From a virus: DNA of 64,000 bases. The notes below the pieces were generated by a model. The model worked only from the letters and a program-made list of their open reading frames with translations, made no database searches and had not been told where the DNA came from. Positions 54,450-62,392 of this stretch are shown piece after piece. The stretch lies in IMG/VR virus record IMGVR_UViG_3300042375_000420, positions 1-64,000 of that record. One strand, 5' to 3'. The number at the start of each line of letters is the position of its first letter. The first letter of the stretch is position 1. The position numbers and the translations under genes were made by a program.

Positions 54450-55352
54450 TTATTGATTATTAGTATTTCCATTTCCATCTACACAATAATAGGTTCTTCC
54501 TCCATTAGAAACTGTTATGAATGTTCCTGATGTTAAACGACAATAGTATAGTTTGCCAGTTAAAATACCATCACCACCACCCCCACCAAAAGAGCGTATT
54601 CCACCAACACAATTATTGAATGTACCTGATGCAACACTATATGTACCAAATGAATCAATACCTGCTATGCAATTATTGAATGTACCTGATGCAAAACTAC
54701 GTCCAAAACTATAATTTCCTCCTATACAATTAGTAAACACTCCTGATGTTCTATAGTAAAAAGAATAGTCACCACCAATACAATTAGTAAATTTTCCAGA
54801 TACTCCAAAACCTGAAGTAAAAGCAAACATACCTCCTATACAATTATTAAATGTACTTGAATTAACATATGGACCATTATATCCAAAAGACCAATTACCA
54901 AGACCAACACAAGTATCACAAACTAATAAACTTAAATTTGTACCTATATTAAAAAGTAAACTTGTTTTCAATCCTTTTAAAAAAACATCATTTGCAGTTA
55001 CATATATATCATTTATAATTTCTACATCTGCATCTCCTGTTAAAGAAACAAAATCAATATATTGTGTGTCTATTAAAAATTGTCCTGTAAACTGATATTT
55101 TCCAGTCCCCATAATAATTTTAAATCTGTTGGTAGTAGAAAGACCTGTTATTGTTTTGGCTAAATTATAAGCTGTTTGAAGTTCAATAGCATTTTGTGTT
55201 GGTGTGCCATTTGCAGAAACATAGACATAATTTTTACCTATTAACTTTCCTATTGTAGAAGAAACCTTTATAGACAAAGTTCTTACTTTTCCATAAAGAT
55301 CTGCAGCACTTTGTTCTGTTCTTTTAATTCTATCTAGGATTTGCTTTTCCAT
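54450..55352 (-). CDS. Tail fibre with right-handed-beta-helix-like CIGG repeats
   Basis: 300 residues. N-terminal helix MEKQILDRIKRTEQSAADLY, closely like the start of the propeller fibre at 53872. From residue ~150 come at least six ~22-residue coils with the core F-x-N-C-I-G-G (FNNCIGG, FTNCIGG, FTNCIGG, FNNCIAG, FNNCVGG), separated by aromatic/Ser/Gly loops. This is a solenoid: probably a beta-helix fibre whose inward-facing Cys stack. Base composition differs from its neighbours: CpG is clearly more common here. Confidence 0.72.
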   Translation of the reverse strand: MEKQILDRIKRTEQSAADLYGKVRTLSIKVSSTIGKLIGKNYVYVSANGTPTQNAIELQTAYNLAKTITGLSTTNRFKIIMGTGKYQFTGQFLIDTQYIDFVSLTGDADVEIINDIYVTANDVFLKGLKTSLLFNIGTNLSLLVCDTCVGLGNWSFGYNGPYVNSSTFNNCIGGMFAFTSGFGVSGKFTNCIGGDYSFYYRTSGVFTNCIGGNYSFGRSFASGTFNNCIAGIDSFGTYSVASGTFNNCVGGIRSFGGGGGDGILTGKLYYCRLTSGTFITVSNGGRTYYCVDGNGNTNNQ

Positions 55353-55354
55353 TG

Positions 55355-55828
55355 TTATTCTGATTTAATGATATATTCTTTACCTTGTTTTATTTGCTTA
55401 TGTATAGCCCTTTTATTATCTCTAGTTAGAATAAAGTTATAATAGAGTTTGTTCTCTATTGGTACTCTATTCTTAGACCAGTGTAACTTATAAACTACAC
55501 CATTTGTTTCTTCATTAAGACAGTAAACTATCTTCTTTGTTGCCTTTGCATCAGGGTTTCTCTCCCATAACTTTTTAGTCTCACCCCAATTAGGTGGAAG
55601 TAATGGTACACCATCTCTATTAAATGTCAACTTCTTTTTTACTCCTTGAATAAATAGAGTACCTAGTTTTGCTGGCATAGTTACTTCTTCTCCTTCAACA
55701 ACTTTCTTTATTAGAAATTCCATATACCCATGAGCTATATGAAGAAAAGGATTTAGTTCTACAGGATTCTCCATCTCTTTGGAATACCTTTTATAAGAAC
55801 TTCTTATGTTTAGATTTGTTCTCTGCAT
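55355..55828 (-). CDS. crAss-like structural protein, possibly IHF/HU-related
   Basis: 157 residues. PAKLGTLFIQGVKKKLTFNRDGVPLLPPNW and WERNPDAKATKKIVYCLNEETNGV fit a small basic protein conserved near the portal/ring genes in crAss-like phages, where IHF-like proteins have been annotated. Basic C-terminus. Overlaps the next gene by one base. I am moderately sure of the family, not of its function. Confidence 0.5.
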   Translation of the reverse strand: MQRTNLNIRSSYKRYSKEMENPVELNPFLHIAHGYMEFLIKKVVEGEEVTMPAKLGTLFIQGVKKKLTFNRDGVPLLPPNWGETKKLWERNPDAKATKKIVYCLNEETNGVVYKLHWSKNRVPIENKLYYNFILTRDNKRAIHKQIKQGKEYIIKSE

Positions 55829-56511
55829 TATTTACTATTTCCTTCAGATTTTTGAACTTCTTTCTTTTGCCCAAAGATACCAATAATTTCTTGAACACAG
55901 ATGTCAATTAAAGGTTCAATTAAGTCTCCATCAATATCAAAAGAATGTTCAGGAGTTGGAAGACAATCTATACACTCAGGACACTCTTCACAAATAGAAG
56001 GATAATGATGAGCTTCTAAAGGATCTTCAGCAAGAAGTTTAATCTTTACTACTCCTGGATTTTTATTTGAAGGAAAGTATAGATAACCATTTTCAAATAA
56101 ATATTTAGGTTTTATTCCTGTATACTTATTTCCTTTTGAATAAAGAACACCTTGTCTTGTAGTTTCTTCAATCTTCATTCCACTATCTACAGACATTACA
56201 AATTCAATGTAGTGTCTATTAGAGTCTGTCATTACTCTTGGAATCTTAAACTTAGTTCTATAAATATCACAACCTAAATCTCCTAGACAAGCACATTCAT
56301 GATTAGGAACTTTTATTAATTCTACACAAGGAAGAACTGTATAATTCCAATCACTCATTCTTTGTTTCTTTTTTAGTTGTTGAGATAAAAGTTGCATTCT
56401 AACAGACAATGCTTTATTATAAACATGTCTATCAGATAGTCTTGTCTCATCATTAGATACTCCTACAGAGTACAAAGATTGAATTCTTTCTATTACTTCA
56501 GCTATCTTCAT
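55828..56511 (-). CDS. crAss-like neck/ring structural protein
   Basis: 227 residues. Features of the crAss-like structural family I recognise: LSDRHVYNKALSVRMQLLSQQLKKKQRMSDWNYTVLPCVELI-type start and a late run KGNKYTGIKPKYLFENGYLYFP. It has several Cys pairs (HECACLGDLGC, ICEECPECIDC), which may bind metal or form disulfides. Expected in the neck or tail. Confidence 0.62.
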   Translation of the reverse strand: MKIAEVIERIQSLYSVGVSNDETRLSDRHVYNKALSVRMQLLSQQLKKKQRMSDWNYTVLPCVELIKVPNHECACLGDLGCDIYRTKFKIPRVMTDSNRHYIEFVMSVDSGMKIEETTRQGVLYSKGNKYTGIKPKYLFENGYLYFPSNKNPGVVKIKLLAEDPLEAHHYPSICEECPECIDCLPTPEHSFDIDGDLIEPLIDICVQEIIGIFGQKKEVQKSEGNSK

Positions 56512-56512
56512 T

Positions 56513-56860
56513 TTATCTTATTTCTATTACACAAGCTTTTTCTTCTTCAGCTTTAACTATCATTTCAGAGATAGGAGTTTCTGCAAGAGCTGCAGTAGAA
56601 GCCTTTAGATTATATTCAATAACTTTAGGGAATGCCCCTTGTTTAATAAAATTTGTAGATTTCTTAATAGACCATCCTGTTATAGTTCTAATAATTTGTG
56701 CTGATCTAGTTAACCCATTAGGATAAATAGAAATAAGTACTAGATCTTTTTGAGGATCTAATCCAGAAAATTGATTTAGATCTTTTTGTAGAGTAGGAAA
56801 GAAAGCTGAGAAAGATTTTCCTAAAGCCTTTTTTAAATTTCTTAATTCAAACCTTTTCAT
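56513..56860 (-). CDS. Ribosomal-protein-bL12-like C-terminal-domain protein
   Basis: 115 residues. Residues ~38-115 line up with the L7/L12 C-terminal domain: SAQIIRTITGWSIKKSTNFI ('vIKvVReiTGLgLKEAKdlV'), FPKVIEYN ('aPkvvKegv'), then a helix ending in KAEEEKACVIEIR ('L.eaGAkVelk'). The N-terminal ~35 residues are basic and helical (FELRNLKKALGKSFS). Located in a virion block, not among translation genes. Could be a virion or host-ribosome-interacting protein. Confidence 0.62.
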   Translation of the reverse strand: MKRFELRNLKKALGKSFSAFFPTLQKDLNQFSGLDPQKDLVLISIYPNGLTRSAQIIRTITGWSIKKSTNFIKQGAFPKVIEYNLKASTAALAETPISEMIVKAEEEKACVIEIR

Positions 56861-56865
56861 AATTT

Positions 56866-57567
56866 TTAATTTAAAGTTGTTTTTAAAATACTTGTTACAT
56901 CATCTGTATCTATACAAGTAAACTTACCATCTAATCCTAACCATATAATAACTCTTTTAGTAACCTTTACTCCTATTTGCTCTAAGAGTAATTGGTAGTA
57001 AGAGAGTTGAACTACATAATGATTTAAAGGACAATCTAATAAAGCCTTAAATGGGGCCAACATAGTTTTACCTTTAAAATTCTTAAACAAGTCCTTGTTG
57101 GTCTTGTAGTCAGCAATTATGTATGTTTGTGTCTTAGTGTCAAATAGAATGATGTCTGCTGTACCTGCAAATAGATATTTGAAGTGATACATCCTGAGTT
57201 CAGCAGCTACTGGAATAATGTGCTCTGGTAAACTTTTCCAGAAGGCAACAATAGCTTCCTCTTGAGGACAAGAAGGTTTTAGACTTCTGTTAAATTGATA
57301 GAGTTCTCCAAAGTTATGTACTCTATGTCCTCTATCTCTAGATTCTTGATTTATGTCAGCCCATTGTTTTAGGACTTCCTCTGTGGTTATTCCTAACTTT
57401 CTAGCTGAGAAAGGGGCCACTGCTTGAGCATTAAAGTGCTCATAAAATTCTGAAATTAAACCTGAGACTGAAGTCTTAATAGGTTTTCCTTCAACAAAGT
57501 ACTTGTGCTTTTTCTCTTCAAAAGTCAAGTTACTAAAAGGTTTTGTTAATTTAGTCTCTAAATCCAT
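56866..57567 (-). CDS. Cas4/AddB-like PD-(D/E)XK nuclease
   Basis: 233 residues. Nuclease core: E123 in AAELRMYH, D138 in FAGTADIILF, D153-Y-K155 in IIADYKTNK, and a QxxxY-type motif in VVQLSYYQLLL. An early RDRGHRVHN fits the 'G..vH' helix. A similar nuclease accompanies structural genes in crAss-like phages. A hairpin (57560-57568 / 57578-57586) covers its start codon and it has a TATCTTTG (57572-57579) right before it. Confidence 0.78.
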   Translation of the reverse strand: MDLETKLTKPFSNLTFEEKKHKYFVEGKPIKTSVSGLISEFYEHFNAQAVAPFSARKLGITTEEVLKQWADINQESRDRGHRVHNFGELYQFNRSLKPSCPQEEAIVAFWKSLPEHIIPVAAELRMYHFKYLFAGTADIILFDTKTQTYIIADYKTNKDLFKNFKGKTMLAPFKALLDCPLNHYVVQLSYYQLLLEQIGVKVTKRVIIWLGLDGKFTCIDTDDVTSILKTTLN

Positions 57568-57589
57568 AACACAAAGATATGGATTTATT

Positions 57590-58174
57590 TTATTTTTCTA
57601 CTTCAAAGATAATCTTTTTTATATTCTTAACTACAAGAAGAAATTTTTTAGCTATATCAAAACCTAGTTTCTTAAAGTTCTCAAAAACAATTGAATAAAA
57701 TTCTATAGCACAACAAAAGCCAATAAAAATTAAAGTTATAGTTAAACCTTCTGTACTTACATTATCAAATTTAAAGGTCTTAATGAAGAATACTTTTTCT
57801 ATACCCCAAACACCTAATATAGCACTTGCATAAGTGAAAGCTTTTACAGCTGAAAGTTTAAGTTTCTCTGAAGATATTAAAGCTTGTTCTTTAAGTTCAG
57901 GTTTAGTTTTTTCTTCTTCTCTTTTAACTTTCCAAGAAGCTAATATACCAGTAATAAAGTCTAAGATAAAAAAGATAAGCAATAACAATAATGCTTTTTG
58001 TATGGAAGTTAAAACAGACACAGTTACTATAGTAGTTCCTGTAACTATCCCTGCAGGGCTTGATGCCATAGCTTTAGTGCTAACTCCTAACTTAATAAAA
58101 TACTTTGTGTATAGGCCTATCCATTCCATAACGCTTATTTTTAATATTGATATAATCTTTAATGACTTTTCCAT
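57590..58174 (-). CDS. Holin (phage holin family 4-type)
   Basis: 194 residues. Three or four membrane segments: TTIVTVSVLTSIQKALLLLL, then IFFILDFITGILASW, ILGVWGIEKVFF and LTITLIFIGFCCAIEF. The 'llilD.iTGilas' plus 'SSeKlkl' after it is the mark of the PF05105 holin family. A longer start (ATG 58174) and a shorter one (ATG 58129) are both possible. Forms lysis pores in the inner membrane. Fits well between fibre and nuclease genes. Confidence 0.8.
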   Translation of the reverse strand: MEKSLKIISILKISVMEWIGLYTKYFIKLGVSTKAMASSPAGIVTGTTIVTVSVLTSIQKALLLLLIFFILDFITGILASWKVKREEEKTKPELKEQALISSEKLKLSAVKAFTYASAILGVWGIEKVFFIKTFKFDNVSTEGLTITLIFIGFCCAIEFYSIVFENFKKLGFDIAKKFLLVVKNIKKIIFEVEK

Positions 58175-58188
58175 AATATAAGTCTTTA

Positions 58189-58196
58189 CAAAAATA
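58189..58196 (-). promoter_or_regulatory. Possible -7 promoter element (TATTTTTG) before the holin gene
   Basis: TATTTTTG on the - strand fits TAnnTTTG and is in the 35-nt gap 15 nt upstream of the holin start. Chance occurrence cannot be excluded. Confidence 0.3.
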
Positions 58197-58209
58197 GTAT
58201 AAATTTATG

Positions 58210-58347
58210 TTATTTTCCTTGTCCTTTATAAAGTTTTTTATAACTTTTTGAAGTTTTTAACTTAGAGGTTTTGCTTTTAGCATGTACTCCTGGTCTAGAC
58301 ACTTTAGGTCTAGGTTCAAATGTTGTTGAGTTTGATTTAGTTGCCAT
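58210..58347 (-). CDS. Small very basic protein (45 residues)
   Basis: ATG at 58345-58347, TAA at 58210-58212. Lys/Ser-rich with RPGVHAKSKTS and a C-terminus SYKKLYKGQGK. I know similar short proteins with this ending from Bacteroidetes phages, where they sit near fibre and holin genes. Basic enough to bind DNA or RNA; function unknown. Fills the only long space between holin and the fibre gene. Confidence 0.7.
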   Translation of the reverse strand: MATKSNSTTFEPRPKVSRPGVHAKSKTSKLKTSKSYKKLYKGQGK

Positions 58348-58365
58348 GATTTTTGATTTTAAAAG

Positions 58366-60120
58366 TTATACTAATCTTATACGCAGTATCCCTGCATTAT
58401 GGTATATTGCATCAACAGGAACTCCTCCTAATGCTGCTGCAGCATCATCTACAAAATTTAGATTTCTGACTTCTGGCAAAGATAGATCTCCCCTAAGTTC
58501 AGTTAATGTAGTAAAGTTATTTCCTATTACAGTTGTATTAGAACCTAATCCTCTAGCATCTGCCCCAATAACTATGCAATTAGAGGCACCTGGTCCAATT
58601 ATTCTACAGTCTCTACCAATTCCAATATTATCATCACCAAAATTTTCTTGGTTAAGTGCATTATACCCAATAGCTATATTATTATCCCCACTTTGATTAC
58701 TTGCAAATGCAGAAGCTCCAACTGCTACATTTTGAATTCCAAGACCAATCTTACTAAGAGCATTGTATCCAAGTGCAGTATTAAAATTTCCTCTAACAGT
58801 ATAAAGAGCAAAAATTCCAACTCCAGTATTACCTGTTGAATTATAAGCTCTTTCAAGGGCAGAAGTACCTAATGCTGTATTACTATTTCCTGCAATAAGA
58901 GTATCTCCCATAGCCATCTTTCCAACTGCTGTATTTGAACTACCTGTAGTATTTTTTCTAAGGGCATCTGTTCCAATAGCAGTGTTGTCAAATCCACCAA
59001 TAATTTCTTTAAGAGCATCTTTTCCAATTGCAGTATTGTCATATCCTGTTTTATTTTCACTAAGAGCTCCTTTTCCTACTGCTGTGTTATTTGATGCAAC
59101 ATTTTCTTTAAGTGCTTTTAGTCCAACAGCTGTATTACCCTCACCTATAATGTTACTATTAAGTGCAAGTGCTCCTACTGCTGTATTTTCAGTCCCAGTA
59201 GTATTTACTTGTAAAGAACCATGTCCTATGGCTGTATTTTCATTAGCTAGATTTTGTTTAAGAGACCCTTCACCAACAGCTGTATTTCTAATACCTGTAA
59301 TGTTATTTCTAAGTGCTTGACTTCCTATAGCTGTATTTTCAACTCCTGTAGTGTTATGAAGTAATACTCTATAACCAATAGCAGTATTAGTAATACTATC
59401 TCCTTCTCCTCTTCCAACAAATATATTATTTACTATTATATCTTTAATAAATGTTTTAATGCCATCAATAATTTCATCTCCTGTTTTGTGTACTAAATTC
59501 TCATCTAAAGCAATAGTTCCATTATCATTAGGTAGTTGATATGTACAACTTGAATTTATGTTATCCATACGAAACACTGCTCTGTTTTCACTTCCTGAAG
59601 TTGCTAGTTGAATGTAAGGTAACCCATCTTCATCAGTAGCTAAAAGAACACTTCCAGTTTCATTATCAGCACTACTAACAACAATATACTTTGAATCTCC
59701 AATTATTATTACATCTTCTAGAAATGTCTTAATACCATCAATTGTTTCATTACCTGTCTTATGAACTACATCAGCATCAAGAGCATACTGAGATAAATCA
59801 GGTTTGTTTCTAATAAAAGCTCTACCTGTAGTAGCATTCCAATTAGATTGTTCTTCTAACAATAAATGTCCTTCTCCTAAGTCTGTCCAATAACAGTCAT
59901 TAGTAGGAGGATAAGTATTATCATCTATAAGACTTTCATATACATGACCTTCAAACCATACAAAACATCCTAAGATATATGGATTACCTGTTGCCACAGA
60001 ATGGTTTAAAGACCACTCAGTAGCTGCCAAAGGACTATCCAAATCACTTTTTCTTATTAGACATTTTATTTGTTCTAATAACCAATTAATGTCTTTTCTT
60101 ATTTTTTGTATTTCTAACAT
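58366..60120 (-). CDS. Tail fibre with carbohydrate-binding-like N-terminus and YadA-head-like repeats
   Basis: 584 residues. Helical N-terminus (~1-35), then residues ~50-90 resemble a CBM5/12 (chitin-binding 3) module: FVWFEGHVYESLIDDNTYPP, W-T-D-L. Two copies of the 'HKTGxExIDGIKTFxxDxI' linker follow (~125 and ~210). Residues ~245-505 are about sixteen ~17-residue repeats with core N-T-A-[IV]-G-x-x-A-L, like trimeric autotransporter heads. A short C-terminal domain ends in GILRIRLV. Trimeric receptor-binding fibre. Confidence 0.82.
   Translation of the reverse strand: MLEIQKIRKDINWLLEQIKCLIRKSDLDSPLAATEWSLNHSVATGNPYILGCFVWFEGHVYESLIDDNTYPPTNDCYWTDLGEGHLLLEEQSNWNATTGRAFIRNKPDLSQYALDADVVHKTGNETIDGIKTFLEDVIIIGDSKYIVVSSADNETGSVLLATDEDGLPYIQLATSGSENRAVFRMDNINSSCTYQLPNDNGTIALDENLVHKTGDEIIDGIKTFIKDIIVNNIFVGRGEGDSITNTAIGYRVLLHNTTGVENTAIGSQALRNNITGIRNTAVGEGSLKQNLANENTAIGHGSLQVNTTGTENTAVGALALNSNIIGEGNTAVGLKALKENVASNNTAVGKGALSENKTGYDNTAIGKDALKEIIGGFDNTAIGTDALRKNTTGSSNTAVGKMAMGDTLIAGNSNTALGTSALERAYNSTGNTGVGIFALYTVRGNFNTALGYNALSKIGLGIQNVAVGASAFASNQSGDNNIAIGYNALNQENFGDDNIGIGRDCRIIGPGASNCIVIGADARGLGSNTTVIGNNFTTLTELRGDLSLPEVRNLNFVDDAAAALGGVPVDAIYHNAGILRIRLV
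58615..59388 (-). repeat. About sixteen ~51-bp coding repeats in the fibre gene
   Basis: Encode N-T-A-[IV]-G-x2-A-L-x-x-N units; first NTAIG at 59374-59388, last NIGIG at 58615-58629. Units have diverged in DNA more than in protein, so the array is old and not recently expanded. Confidence 0.75.
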
Positions 60121-60131
60121 GGTCTAAAATA

Positions 60132-60728
60132 TTATTTTGTTAAATCAAATAATAACATACACTTATCATTATAATTAGGGTATCCTTCTTGACAATCTTC
60201 ATTTATTAAATAGATTGGATTCAGATAGAAAGGTGCAATCATTAGATTAATACATTTCCAACCTCCATCTACTATATCTGGATTCTGATCCCACTTAGTA
60301 AAACTAGTTACTAACAGATACTTACTACCACTTTTTTTAATGTTTTCTAAAGCTTTTAAGACATTTGCATTACTTAAGTGCCCTAGGCAATCTCTAACAA
60401 AAATTAAGTCTGCTCTAGGCAACTCATCTTCAATTAAATTTAATACTGTAAAAGCCTTATCAGAGTATTTATTATTATTGCTTTCTATTAGTTGTTCAAC
60501 TATATCAGCTCCTACATAATCAATCTCACTTAAATCTACTTCCTTCATCCAATTAAAATCTCCACAAGGAATGTCTAACATAGATTGTATTTTATATTTC
60601 TTTAGAAGCACTGATAACTCTTGTCTTAGAGTCTCTGTATTTCTTAACTCTGAACCTGAACCACTTTTACTTTCAGCAGATGCCCAAAGATTATCAGTGT
60701 AGATTTTTGTAAAAGTTTCTTTTACCAT
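60132..60728 (-). CDS. SAM-dependent methyltransferase (class I)
   Basis: 198 residues. Motif I LDIPCGDFNW (51-60), acidic residue after strand 2 in YVGADI (D75), then FTVLNLIEDELPRADLIFVRD (motif IV-like D). Substrate not visible; because it adjoins a glycosyltransferase and fibre genes, it may methylate a sugar or a protein on the virion surface. Confidence 0.75.
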   Translation of the reverse strand: MVKETFTKIYTDNLWASAESKSGSGSELRNTETLRQELSVLLKKYKIQSMLDIPCGDFNWMKEVDLSEIDYVGADIVEQLIESNNNKYSDKAFTVLNLIEDELPRADLIFVRDCLGHLSNANVLKALENIKKSGSKYLLVTSFTKWDQNPDIVDGGWKCINLMIAPFYLNPIYLINEDCQEGYPNYNDKCMLLFDLTK

Positions 60729-60729
60729 A

Positions 60730-61656
60730 TTATATCAGTATTGTTTGTTTTCCTGTTTCTTGAACTTCACTCCAATAATATGAACTAGATCTATTTGTAT
60801 CTACATTTAGACTCTTATTATAAGGTAACTCATTTATGTAATTACCTTTAAAGAATAAATCTATGTCTGATGAAGAAACTCCTGCATTGTGAAGTATCCA
60901 GTATTTTTCTATTGAGGAGATAGGGTCTGTACTCCAACCAAAATTAAGTCTAGAATCCACTTTTGTTTCATAGCCTTTTAACCAAGTATTCCAAAGAATA
61001 GACCACATTCCTGCTGTCCATTTTTGGATTGGAAAATCTCCTTCATACTTTTTGATGTAGAGATTTTCAGTATGACAAAAGTAAGAATAAAGTTTGACAC
61101 TATCACTCTCTACTTTGTCCCAAAATTCAAAAGATTCTCCAATAGTTATATATTGAGCTCCTCCTGAATTACTGTTCATTAGTTTAGGTACTAACTTATC
61201 TATACCTATAATTTCACACATATCTTCATAAATCTGATTACCTTTTTGTTGTATGTAATCATAGTTGATGTATGAGTTAGTATCACTTAAGTACCAAACT
61301 TTACCTGGCATTGCCCAATCTACTTCAGGTGGCCTTGTAAAAATTATATCACTATCATGAAGAAACAACCTTTGACCTATTAAGTCTGGGTTTGCTTTCA
61401 TGTGGTTACTCATAAGATTAAAATAGATAGAAGGAATATAACTTTTATCTACTCTAGTATCATTATAAAAAAAGAACCTAACTGTATTGTAATGATTTTG
61501 TAACTTTTTCCATTCTTCAGGAATTACATTATCATCTATTGCACAAAGGATGTCAATCTTATTAGGGTTAACACCCTGTTTTTTAAAATTATTTATTACT
61601 ACTTCTACCTGCCAAGTATAAAAATTATTTGCAGGTTGTGCACAAATATATCTCAT
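60730..61656 (-). CDS. GT-A type glycosyltransferase
   Basis: 308 residues. DxD motif in LFLHDSDIIFTRP (D101, D103) after Rossmann-like strands (RYICAQPAN, DILCAI). Overall resembles glycosyltransferases that use a nucleotide sugar with a metal. It lies between a fibre plus methyltransferase and Thr-rich proteins, possible acceptors. No membrane segment, so it acts in the host cytoplasm. Confidence 0.7.
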   Translation of the reverse strand: MRYICAQPANNFYTWQVEVVINNFKKQGVNPNKIDILCAIDDNVIPEEWKKLQNHYNTVRFFFYNDTRVDKSYIPSIYFNLMSNHMKANPDLIGQRLFLHDSDIIFTRPPEVDWAMPGKVWYLSDTNSYINYDYIQQKGNQIYEDMCEIIGIDKLVPKLMNSNSGGAQYITIGESFEFWDKVESDSVKLYSYFCHTENLYIKKYEGDFPIQKWTAGMWSILWNTWLKGYETKVDSRLNFGWSTDPISSIEKYWILHNAGVSSSDIDLFFKGNYINELPYNKSLNVDTNRSSSYYWSEVQETGKQTILI

Positions 61657-61677
61657 AAATTAATTATTTTACATTTA

Positions 61678-62355
61678 TTATTGTACCCAATTTACTCCAG
61701 CTTCACTTCCTCCTCCTGCTCCTCCACTATACTGAATAGTTAATGTCCAACTATAGACACCTGCAGGAAATGTCATAGTTGGTGAGTATGCATTTCCTGA
61801 ATTTGGAGACACTAACTCTACATATCTACTTAGGCCACCACCACCTCCTATATTAAAATCATTAGAAACAGATCCTAGAAGTTCACTAGGCAGGTACACA
61901 TAAGCCGTAAAAGTAGCAGGACTTCCTATTATTTCCACAGTCCCAGTTAATTGGTAACCCCCATCAGAAATTCCTCCATAAGCAGGAAGTTCATCTCCAA
62001 AAAACTCTACTGAATTAAAAGGAGCTTCTGTAGTTGTAGTAGTAGTACTTGTAGTTGTTGTACTAGTAGTAGGTGCCACTGTAGTTGTAGTAGTACTAGT
62101 AGTTGTAGTACTGGTTGTACTAGTAGTAGTAGTTCCTCCTGTAATAGTCAAGTTTATCCCATTGGTACATACTCCTAAAGACCTTACCTGTATTGTAGTT
62201 GCTCCTGCAGGAACTAATGTACTAGTATATCCTGCTACTAAGTTTCCTTTATTTACATTAGTCTCAAATGGGACTGCATAACCATCTACATTTGAGTAGA
62301 GGTTAAAAGGACCTGTAGAAGTTCCTGCTGTTGTCAATGTGATTAAAACTGTCAT
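61678..62355 (-). CDS. Thr-rich (mucin-like) virion surface protein
   Basis: 225 residues. N-terminal ~75-residue domain MTVLITLTTAGTS..., also found in the next gene (62393-62995), then a Thr/Ser tract (residues ~75-110, with APTTSTTTTSTTT runs) and a beta-rich C-terminal Ig-like domain (YGGISDGGYQLTGTV, SWTLTIQYSGG). Probably a decoration or fibre protein with an extended, possibly glycosylated linker. Confidence 0.7.
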   Translation of the reverse strand: MTVLITLTTAGTSTGPFNLYSNVDGYAVPFETNVNKGNLVAGYTSTLVPAGATTIQVRSLGVCTNGINLTITGGTTTTSTTSTTTTSTTTTTVAPTTSTTTTSTTTTTTEAPFNSVEFFGDELPAYGGISDGGYQLTGTVEIIGSPATFTAYVYLPSELLGSVSNDFNIGGGGGLSRYVELVSPNSGNAYSPTMTFPAGVYSWTLTIQYSGGAGGGSEAGVNWVQ

Positions 62356-62392
62356 TTTAGTTTGATTTTATAATATTTATAAAAATTCATTA

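Noticed and set aside
54450-60120. Diversity-generating retroelement acting on fibre genes
   Set aside because: No reverse transcriptase or template repeat in the window; the fibre repeats are structural.
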